Below, piece by piece: positions 57,704 through 64,000 of a stretch of DNA of 64,000 nucleotides. A model generated the notes under the pieces. That model was not told where the DNA came from. It was given only the letters and a program-made list of their open reading frames with translations, and did no database searches. The stretch is taken from the NCBI RefSeq assembly GCF_014655955.1, contig NZ_BNBO01000017.1:1-64000 (forward strand). The letters are read 5' to 3'. Within the stretch, counting starts at the first letter, position 1; the number at the start of each line of letters is the position of its first letter. The position numbers and the translations under genes were made by a program. Origin of the DNA: Kitasatospora indigofera (lineage in GTDB: Bacteria; Actinomycetota; Actinomycetes; Streptomycetales; Streptomycetaceae).

Positions 57704-59251
57704 CTACTGCTGGTCGGCCCGGTCCAGGCGGTCGAGCTCACTGCGGGCGGCCGAGAGCAGGATGCTCTGCCACAGCTGAAGATTGTCCTTCTCCCTTGAG
57801 CCGGAATAGTCCTTCTCGAATACCTGGTGCAGGAGCAGGTAGATCAGGGACTTTACGGTGGGCGCATCGTTCAGTCCTCCGCGGCGGCCTCCGAGCAGAG
57901 CTCCCCGGTAATGCTGGTTCAGGATGATGGCGCGTTCCTCGCGGTCGATGCCGAAGAACTGATCGGTCGGGAGCCTCCCCCAGAGCAAGGAGACCGGTTC
58001 CTCTCCTGGGATCCCCGGAAGTTCCTCTTCAAAGGTGCGCCTGACCTCGGGCACGAGTCCCTTGCCTGGCAGGATTGCGGGCCTCCGGCTGGTCCCGGCG
58101 CGCTTTCTGGCTTCTCGGTAGACCTGGTCGGCGTCGTCGATGTAGGACTTGAAGCTCTCGCCTTGATGGTCTACGGCGCGCTCCAGTGCTGCCGGGAAGA
58201 GCGGCGATGTCTCGACGCCGGACTTTTTCACCGTCAGCCGGAAGACGTCGCCTAGTGCTGGGGGCAGATCCACGGCGATGCGGGCAAGAGCCAAGTGGGC
58301 GTCCGCCTGCCGGTACCCATTCCATCCGCCTGCCTGGACGAGCCGGTCATTGCGGTAGAAGTAGAAGCCCTGCCGGTCCTGGACCCCGCCTACGGCACGG
58401 TACTCATCCAGGTTCGACTTCGGCGGCCAGATGTGCCCGGATATCTTCACGCCCCCGATTCCCTCGATGGGCGCGGTGTATTCCCTGGGGTATCCGGCTT
58501 TTCCGGATACCGGATACCCGAATGGGTCCAGCGCCTCAACGCCGAAGTTCAGGTAGACAGCGCGGGTGCGGACATCCTCGACGGCGATGGTGATGTTGAA
58601 GTCGTCGCGGGCGAGAAATCGGTGAAGATGCAGGCCAAGATGCAGCCCGAGCTTGTTGATGACCTTCGTGAGGTAGCGGTCGGTCTGACCGCCGCCGCCA
58701 TGCTTCGGGAAGTCCTTCACACCGTCCCAGCGGACTACGGTGCCTTGCCAGGTGATGGGCTTGTCGTAGTACCGGTCGATGAGCGACTGGCAGTAGTCGC
58801 CGGGAACAATTCCGCACTGGAAGTCGGACTGGAAGCCTGCCGCAATGAGCCGCCGCCCGGTTGCCCGGGTGCGTTTTGTCTTGGACACGACTGTCACCGA
58901 CTCGGCGTGGGAGAGCGACGCCGCCTTGAGGCCGGTGCCGAACATCCCCAGAGCGGAGGCCTGGTAATCCCGTCGCCCGCCCACGGTCATGGCAACGTCC
59001 AGGGCATCATCGTTCATGCCGTAGCCGTCATCTACCACCAGCAGGCTGACGAGCTGGTCACCGTCGCGGAGGAAGTGGATGACGACATCCCGGGCCCCTG
59101 CGTCGATGGAGTTGTCGACCAGGTCGGCGATGGCAACCTCGAACGCGTATCCCTGGCTGCTAAGCGCCTGGACATAGCGGGGGTCAGGGGGCAGCCGCTT
59201 GCTGCCGCTCGTTGGTACGTCGAACTGCCATTCATCGAGATCACTGCTCAT
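57704..59251 (-). CDS. MORC/MutL-type GHKL ATPase of the defence island
   Basis: A 515-residue ATPase. The Bergerat fold is clear: N box AIADLVDNSIDAGA (about 40-53), G1 VVDDGYGMND (about 72-81), and G2 GMFGTGLKAASLSHA (about 101-115). A second S5-like domain and a helical C-terminus follow. No MutL endonuclease motif is seen. GHKL proteins of this class are expected to clamp on DNA upon ATP binding. It is the first gene of the Z1 operon, with about 200 bp of spacer upstream that should hold the promoter. Confidence 0.9.
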   Translation of the reverse strand: MSSDLDEWQFDVPTSGSKRLPPDPRYVQALSSQGYAFEVAIADLVDNSIDAGARDVVIHFLRDGDQLVSLLVVDDGYGMNDDALDVAMTVGGRRDYQASALGMFGTGLKAASLSHAESVTVVSKTKRTRATGRRLIAAGFQSDFQCGIVPGDYCQSLIDRYYDKPITWQGTVVRWDGVKDFPKHGGGGQTDRYLTKVINKLGLHLGLHLHRFLARDDFNITIAVEDVRTRAVYLNFGVEALDPFGYPVSGKAGYPREYTAPIEGIGGVKISGHIWPPKSNLDEYRAVGGVQDRQGFYFYRNDRLVQAGGWNGYRQADAHLALARIAVDLPPALGDVFRLTVKKSGVETSPLFPAALERAVDHQGESFKSYIDDADQVYREARKRAGTSRRPAILPGKGLVPEVRRTFEEELPGIPGEEPVSLLWGRLPTDQFFGIDREERAIILNQHYRGALLGGRRGGLNDAPTVKSLIYLLLHQVFEKDYSGSREKDNLQLWQSILLSAARSELDRLDRADQQ

Positions 59252-59453
59252 TGCCTGCCCGCGGACTCCGCCATGACCGGGTGGCCCGGTCGCCTGATCA
59301 GTTCAATCGTGAACGTAGTGCACGGCGCGGGCTGTTCGCCGTGGGCTTCGGCCGTCCAGTATCCAATTGTGATCATTTTGCGTCGTACGTGACTCCGCCA
59401 CTCAAACGGGCATCCGGCTGCTGCCATCCCGGGCACTGCCAGTGGCCTCTGGC

Positions 59454-59844
59454 TTAGTCGGAAAGCACCGCCCGCAGTTCCGCCAGTTCCTCCTCCGTCA
59501 CGCCCTGGGCCAGGACGTAGCCCTCCACCGAGCCGTGGGTCTCGCGGATCCAGGTGAGGGAGGAGTGCAGGAGGGCGGCGGTGACCGGGCGGGAGGTGCG
59601 TTCGGTGCCGGTCTCGTCGACGTAGGGGGTGGGGCCGTCGAGGAGGTCGAGGCCGGTGTTGGAGAGCAGGAAGTCGGTAGATCCGGCCCGGGCGCAGGCG
59701 CCCGGTGCCGTCGACGCCCCCGGCGTCGCGGAGGTTGCGGACGCCGGGGGCGGTGACGAACGCGCCGGCGCCCCCGGGGGCGCCGGCGGCCTGCGGAGCG
59801 GGTGCGGGCGCTGAGTCGAACTCGCGGTCGGTCATGGCCTCCAC
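59454..59844 (-). pseudogene. Tyrosine phosphatase gene with internal deletion and frame change
   Basis: The N-terminal frame reads APGVRNLRDAGGVDG and LRPGRIYR, the start of a Tyr_phosphatase_3 (PtpB-like) enzyme. Near 59686 the sense shifts to another frame that reads DFLLSNTGLDLLDG and VEGYVLAQGVTEEELAELR, the C-terminus of the same family, ending in TAA at 59454. The middle two-thirds, including the HC(x5)R catalytic loop, is absent. It sits directly beside the defence island. Confidence 0.75.
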
Positions 59845-59886
59845 GGTAGGGCGGCGGGCCCGGCCGGGCGGGGAGATCGGGTGAAG

Positions 59887-60633
59887 TCAGCGCCCGCCGG
59901 CCAGGTCGAGGAACGCACCGGTGGTGTACGAGGAGGCGGGCGAGAGCAGGAAGAGGATCGACTCGGCGACCTCCTCGGCGGTGCCGCCGCGCCGCATCGG
60001 CAGGTTCGGCGCGACCCGGTCGACCCGGCCGGGTTCGCCGCCGAGCGCGTGGATGTCGGTGTGGATGAGGCCCGGCCGGACGGCGTTGACGCGGATGCCC
60101 TCGTCGGCGACCTCCAGGGCGAGCCCGCGCGTCATCGAGTCGACGGCGCCCTTGGACGCCGCGTAGTCGACGTACTCGTTGGGCGAGCCGATCCGGGACG
60201 CCGCGGAGGAGACGTTCACGATGGCCCCGCCCCCGCCGCCGTACCGGGTGGACATCCGGCGGACGGCCTGGGCCGCGCAGAGGAACGGGCCGGTGATGTT
60301 GGCGGCCCAGATCCGGGTCAGCCGCTCCTCGTCGAGTTCGTCCAGCCGGGCCTGGCGCTCCAGCGAGCCGGCGTTGTTCACCAGGGCGGTGAGCGGCCCG
60401 AGTTCGGCGTCCACGGTGGCGAAGAGCCGCTCGACCTCGGCGCTGCGGCTGACGTCCGCCCGGACGGCGATCGCGGTCCCGCCGTCGGCGCGGACGGTGT
60501 CCACGATGCGGGCGGCGGACTCCTCGTCGGCGCGGTAGTTGACGCAGACGCGGTAGCCGCGCCGGCCGGCGAGCAGGGCGGTGGCGGCGCCGATGCCTCG
60601 GCCCCCACCGGTGATGAGGATGGTCTCGGACAT
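59887..60633 (-). CDS. Short-chain dehydrogenase/reductase (SDR)
   Basis: A 248-residue classical SDR. The cofactor motif is LITGGGRGIGAA (6-17), followed by NNAG near 88, catalytic Ser in VNVSSAAS, and YAASK with Tyr/Lys near 156-160; NAVRPGLIHTDIH follows. The cofactor specificity loop NYRADEESA suggests NADP. It is a glucose/oxoacyl reductase-like enzyme of unknown substrate. ATG 60633 begins the Rossmann strand; the longer frame to 60675 has no support. Confidence 0.9.
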   Translation of the reverse strand: MSETILITGGGRGIGAATALLAGRRGYRVCVNYRADEESAARIVDTVRADGGTAIAVRADVSRSAEVERLFATVDAELGPLTALVNNAGSLERQARLDELDEERLTRIWAANITGPFLCAAQAVRRMSTRYGGGGGAIVNVSSAASRIGSPNEYVDYAASKGAVDSMTRGLALEVADEGIRVNAVRPGLIHTDIHALGGEPGRVDRVAPNLPMRRGGTAEEVAESILFLLSPASSYTTGAFLDLAGGR

Positions 60634-60869
60634 GCTCCGACCGTAGCCCAAGGACGCGGGCCGCCGGGGGCGCACGGCGACGGACGGACGGACGGACGGG
60701 CGGACGGGCAGGGGCCGTAGGGCGGGGACGGTAGGGCGGGACGGGAGCCGGCCCGGTGGCGGCGACGGCCACGTCGGAATTGGCTCGCTCCGCCCGCCCC
60801 GTCCACGGCAGACTCGGCGTACCCCTTCGTACCGGTCGCCCCCGACCAGGGCCCGACCGAGGAGCCGCC

Positions 60870-61691
60870 ATGACCGTGCCCACCACGCCCGTGCCCGACA
60901 CTGCTGCGCCCGACACCGCTGCGCCCGCCATCCCCGTGCCCACCACCGCGGTGTCCGGCGCCGCTGCGCCGCGCACTCCTGCGCCCGCGCCCGGGCGGGT
61001 GCTGCTCTCCGGCATCGTGGGCTCGACCGCGTACGGGCTCGCGCACGCCGGCTCCGACCTGGACCGCCTCGGGCTGTTCGCCGTGCCCACCGAGGAGCTG
61101 CACGGCCTGGACCGCCCGGCCGAGTCGCATGTCACCACCGAACCGGACATCACCCTGCACGAGGCCGCCAAGTGGTGCCGGCTCGCGCTCGGCTGCAATC
61201 CGACCGCCTCCGAGCTGGTCTGGCTGCCGGACGAGCTCTACGAGGCCCGTACACCGCTCGGTGACGAGCTGATCGGGATCCGGACGTCCTTCCTGAGCGC
61301 GAAGGCCGTGCGCGGCTCGTATCTCGGCTACGCCCAGCAGCAGTTCCGGAAGCTGCTGACCCGGGACACGACCGTCCCGGCCACCCGCGCGCGGGCCGCC
61401 AAGCACGCCCGGCACCTCGTCCGGCTGGTCGACCAGGGCGTCCGGCTGCACGAGACGGGCGAGGTGGTCCTGCGGGTCGACGACCCGGAGCGGGTCCGTG
61501 ACCTCGGGATCCGGATCGCCGACCGGCCCGACCTCGCGGTCGACCTGCTGGCCGCCGCCGAGCACCGGTTCGCCCGCCCCGGCGTCCTGCCCTCCACCCC
61601 GGACGCCGCACCCGCCGAGGCGTGGCTGCGCCGGGTCCGGGCCGCCCACTACACCCCGCCCGCCGGCCCGGACGAGGCGGCCGGCCGCTGA
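60870..61691 (+). CDS. Nucleotidyltransferase-fold protein
   Basis: A 273-residue protein of the DNA polymerase beta superfamily. GIVGSTAYGLAHAGSDLDRLGLF (about 48-70) has the GS...SDxD metal motif, though the second acidic residue pair is only partly conventional (SDLDRLG). DITLHEAAKWCRLALGCNPTASELVW matches the predicted-nucleotidyltransferase family seen in phages and bacteria. A Pro/Thr/Ala-rich 40-residue N-terminus precedes it. The GAGGAG site supports ATG 60870. Confidence 0.75.
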   Translation: MTVPTTPVPDTAAPDTAAPAIPVPTTAVSGAAAPRTPAPAPGRVLLSGIVGSTAYGLAHAGSDLDRLGLFAVPTEELHGLDRPAESHVTTEPDITLHEAAKWCRLALGCNPTASELVWLPDELYEARTPLGDELIGIRTSFLSAKAVRGSYLGYAQQQFRKLLTRDTTVPATRARAAKHARHLVRLVDQGVRLHETGEVVLRVDDPERVRDLGIRIADRPDLAVDLLAAAEHRFARPGVLPSTPDAAPAEAWLRRVRAAHYTPPAGPDEAAGR

Positions 61692-61848
61692 GCCGTGCCC
61701 GCCGCCGGGACGCCCCCCGCGCCGGGGGCCGGCGCCGTCCACAACCCCCGACGCGCCCCCGGCAATCCGCTGGCGGATGCCGGGGTGTCAGCAGGTAGGA
61801 TCACCCCGGCAGGTGCCGTACCGCGACGAGCGGCGGGCGCCGGCCGGC

Positions 61849-61921
61849 GGGCCGCTAGCTCAATTGGCAGAGCTGCGGACTTTTAATCCGTAGGTTCAGG
61901 GTTCGAGCCCCTGGCGGCCCA
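61849..61921 (+). tRNA. tRNA-Lys (TTT)
   Basis: Cloverleaf with acceptor GGGCCGC/GCGGCCC, D-arm GCTCAATTGGCAGAGC, anticodon loop CTTTTAA (anticodon TTT), T-loop GGTTCGAGCCC and discriminator A; CCA is not encoded. Confidence 0.95.
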
Positions 61922-61949
61922 CAGCACGAGCAGGATCAGCAGGAACGGG

Positions 61950-61985
61950 AACGGCGCGCCCCCGGGGTCCGGGAGGCGCGCCGTT
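61950..61985 (+). terminator. Terminator of tRNA-Lys
   Basis: A perfect 11-bp stem (61950-61960 with 61975-61985) around a 14-base loop, followed by TTTCGG-like sequence, 29 bp after the tRNA. Confidence 0.75.
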
Positions 61986-62118
61986 TCGGTTCGGGGTGGC
62001 CATCAGGTTCGGGGCCGCGGAGGCCGTGGCGGCCGCGCACCGGACCCGGGCGGGGGCCACCCGAGCTCCGGGCCCCGCGTCGTCACGTCCGTCCTCACGT
62101 CCGCCGTAAGGTCCGCCG

Positions 62119-62164
62119 TCAGGCCCCCTGCTCAGGCCCCCCGCTCAGGCCCCCCGCTCAGGCC
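62119..62164. repeat. Tandem 13-bp repeat, three and a half units
   Basis: Units of TCAGGCCCCCCGC (one with CTGC) run from 62119 to 62164 and include the stop codon of the acyl-CoA dehydrogenase on the other strand. Confidence 0.75.
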
Positions 62165-63300
62165 AGGCCCTGCGAGATGACCAGCCGCTGGATCTGGTTG
62201 GTCCCCTCGACGATCTGCAGCAGCTTGGCCTCGCGCATCCAGCGCTCCACCGGGTGGTCGGCGACGTAGCCCGCGCCGCCGAGCACCTGGACGGCGTCGG
62301 TGGTCACCTTCATCGCCATGTCGGTGGCGAAGAGCTTGGCCTTCGCCGCCTCCAGCGAGTAGGGCAGGCCGGCGTCCTTCAGCCGGGCGGCCGCCAGGGT
62401 GAGCGCCCGCGCGGCGGCGACCTGGGTGGCCATGTCCGCCAGCAGGAAGCCGATGCCCTGGAAGTTGATGATCTTCTCGCCGAACTGCCGGCGCTCCTTG
62501 GCGTACCGCACGGCGTAGTCGACGGCGGCCTGGGCCAGGCCGACCGCGCAGGCGGCGATGCCGAGGCGGCCGCAGTCCAGGGCGCCCATCGCGATCAGGA
62601 AGCCCTTGCCCTCGCGGCCGATCAGCCGGCCGGACGGGACCCGCACGTCCTCGAAGCCGATCTGCGCGGTGGGCGAGGACCAGACCCCGAGCTTCTTCTC
62701 GCGCTCGTGCACCACCATGCCGGGCGTGCCGCCGGGCACCACCAGGCAGGAGAGCCCGCGGGCCCCCGGTCCGCCGGTGCGGCTGAAGACGTTGTAGAAG
62801 TCCGCGTAACCGGCGTGGGTGACCCAGGACTTGGTGCCCGAGATGCGGTAGTCGCCGTCCTCCTCCTTCACCGCCTTGGTGCTGAGCGAGGCGGCGTCCG
62901 AACCGGCCTCCGGCTCGGACAGGCAGTACGCGCCGAGGAGTTCGCCGCTGAGCATGCCGGGCAGCAGCTCCTCGCGCTGGGCCCGGGTGCCGTAGGTGGC
63001 GGTGCCGAAGCAGGCGAGGTTGTGCACGTTGACCGACTCGGCCACGGCCAGCCAGTGGTAGGCGATCTGCTCCAGCGCCTGGAGGTAGACCTCGTAGGGC
63101 TGCCCGCCGCCGCCGTACTCCTCGGGGTACGGCAGGCTCAGCAGGCCGGCCTTGCCGAGGGTGCGGACGACCTCCCGGGGGAACTCGTGGTTGGCCTCGA
63201 ACTCGGCCACCCGTGGGGCGAGTTCTCCCTCGGTGAGGTCCCGGACCAGGTCGAGCAGGTCGGCGGCCTCCTCGGTGGGCAGGATGCGCTGGACCTTCAT
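62158..63300 (-). CDS. Acyl-CoA dehydrogenase
   Basis: A 380-residue flavoenzyme that introduces the alpha-beta double bond into acyl-CoA. It shows GLLSLPYPEEYGG near the N-terminus, CLSEPEAGSDAAS (about 133-145), WVTHAGYADFYNVF, and the C-terminal QVLGGAGYVADHPVERWMRE and IVEGTNQIQRLVISQGL with the catalytic Glu in VEGT. Length and order are standard. It overlaps the HAD gene by four bases, so they form an operon. Confidence 0.93.
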   Translation of the reverse strand: MKVQRILPTEEAADLLDLVRDLTEGELAPRVAEFEANHEFPREVVRTLGKAGLLSLPYPEEYGGGGQPYEVYLQALEQIAYHWLAVAESVNVHNLACFGTATYGTRAQREELLPGMLSGELLGAYCLSEPEAGSDAASLSTKAVKEEDGDYRISGTKSWVTHAGYADFYNVFSRTGGPGARGLSCLVVPGGTPGMVVHEREKKLGVWSSPTAQIGFEDVRVPSGRLIGREGKGFLIAMGALDCGRLGIAACAVGLAQAAVDYAVRYAKERRQFGEKIINFQGIGFLLADMATQVAAARALTLAAARLKDAGLPYSLEAAKAKLFATDMAMKVTTDAVQVLGGAGYVADHPVERWMREAKLLQIVEGTNQIQRLVISQGLA

Positions 63301-64000
63301 CGGGCCACCTCGGTGAGCGTCGGCTGCTGCGACCGCAGCAGGTTCTCCAGGACGACGGCGACGCCGTCCTCGGCGTTGGAGGGCGCGATCAGGTCGGCCT
63401 CGGCGTGCAGGGCTGGATCGGCGTTCGCCATGAACACCCCGCGGCCGGCCCAGCGGATCATGTCCAGGTCGGTCCGGGCGTCGCCGAAGGCGATCACCTC
63501 GGACGGGGTGATGCCGCGCTCGGCGCAGAGCTTCTCCAGTGCGGCGATCTTGCTCACCCCGTGGGCGACCAGGTCGACGACGCCGCTGTGGTGGTGGGAG
63601 ACGGTGACCAGTCCGCCGAGGATCTCCTCGACCTCCGCGGTGTCGATCTCGCGCAGCCGGGGCGAGACGGCGAAGAGCTTGAGTACCGGGACGTCGATGG
63701 TCTCCGGCTCGGCCCGGTAGGACTCGCCGATGAGCAGCGGGTCGGGGTAGTCCGGCGCGTAGCCGACCCGCCGGTCGGTCAGCATCCAGCCGATCCTGGC
63801 GTCCGGCAGCGCCCGCTTCAGCCGGGCGGCCGTCTCGCGCGCGGTGGCGGCGTCGATGGTGGCGGCCTCGGTCAGCTCCATCGACGGCACCTGCCAGAGT
63901 GCGGCGCCACCGCAGCAGATGGCCTCGCCGGTCAGCTCCAGCGCCTCGACGATGTACTCGACGGCGGCGGCGTGGCGGACGGTGACGAAGACCGTCTCGA
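63297..64000 (-). CDS. HAD-superfamily hydrolase, Cof type (5' part outside the window)
   Basis: The gene enters from the right edge, and 234 codons are visible with no stop. The C-terminal half has VSKIAALEKLCAERGI, the HAD motif III lysine region, and VIAFGDARTDLDMIRWAG, the motif IV acidic pair, as in Cof/YbiV sugar-phosphatases. The N-terminal DxDGT motif lies beyond the window. ICCGGAALW near 63925 is the usual cap-entry strand. It is coupled to the acyl-CoA dehydrogenase gene. Confidence 0.85.
   Translation of the reverse strand, partial: ETVFVTVRHAAAVEYIVEALELTGEAICCGGAALWQVPSMELTEAATIDAATARETAARLKRALPDARIGWMLTDRRVGYAPDYPDPLLIGESYRAEPETIDVPVLKLFAVSPRLREIDTAEVEEILGGLVTVSHHHSGVVDLVAHGVSKIAALEKLCAERGITPSEVIAFGDARTDLDMIRWAGRGVFMANADPALHAEADLIAPSNAEDGVAVVLENLLRSQQPTLTEVAR

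Noticed and set aside
46819..59460. Direct repeats or a tRNA marking the defence island as an integrative element
   Set aside because: I compared the two borders by eye and found no shared repeat, integrase or tRNA.

Overview
The window is very GC-rich DNA whose coding bias, gene families (WhiB, SARP, AfsA, an AICE-type element, TTA-containing regulators) and rare TTA codons point to a streptomycete (Streptomyces, Kitasatospora or a close relative). Most of the chromosome is strongly G/C at third codon positions. Two stretches, the left part of the integrated element (about 20.9-23.6 kb) and the block at 46.9-59.4 kb, look visibly less GC-rich and are probably acquired.

Region 1 (1-20.8 kb) is chromosomal with a secondary-metabolism flavour. 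It holds the end of a 2-oxoacid:ferredoxin oxidoreductase beta subunit coupled to a ferredoxin and a TetR regulator; a LuxR-type regulator; a transaldolase-like protein whose catalytic lysine is arginine; a fused aminodeoxychorismate synthase (pabAB) with an in-frame TTA codon; a methyltransferase; a GAF/PucR regulator with a readable promoter; an IS701-type transposase relative lacking its first catalytic aspartate; an AfsA-type butyrolactone synthase; a large SARP-NB-ARC-TPR regulator; an ECF sigma factor with a membrane partner; a pectate lyase; and an NAD(P)-binding protein facing a TTA-containing TetR regulator.

Region 2 (20,796-36,411) is a complete 15.6 kb actinomycete integrative and conjugative element (AICE) in the 3' end of tRNA-Phe, bounded by a 56 bp direct repeat. 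From left to right it carries a small membrane protein, a GGCT-like protein and GntR (KorSA-like) repressor, a structured leader, the WhiB/SpdB/RRQL/TraB transfer block, a solo cytosine methyltransferase, a primase-polymerase plus ATPase replication pair, a dense 8-bp iteron array, xis and int. The sequence also shows candidate integrase arm sites, candidate repressor operators and repeats just downstream of traB.

Region 3 (36.4-46.8 kb) holds a Glu-Asp-Phe tRNA operon, a minimal zincin, a crcB-DUF190-crcB fluoride-export set, a lipoprotein, a DEAD-box helicase with a long RGG-like tail, a PARG-type protein, an ArsB/SLC13 permease, an LtrA protein and a ricin-type lectin.

Region 4 (46.9-59.3 kb) is a multigene restriction-like defence island: Vsr, Dcm, a DUF3883-like nuclease, an SF2/Snf2 helicase, a ParB-like protein, an HNH-like protein, an HTH/zinc regulator, a Z1-domain protein and a MORC/MutL-type GHKL ATPase. 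It matches the general class of MORC-ATPase restriction systems predicted by Iyer, Abhiman and Aravind (2008), and its MutL-Z1 pair recalls the Mza system, but this gene set does not match any named system known to me. A deletion-damaged phosphatase gene flanks it on the right.

Region 5 (59.4-64 kb) is ordinary chromosome: an SDR, a nucleotidyltransferase, tRNA-Lys, an acyl-CoA dehydrogenase and a HAD hydrolase cut by the window edge.
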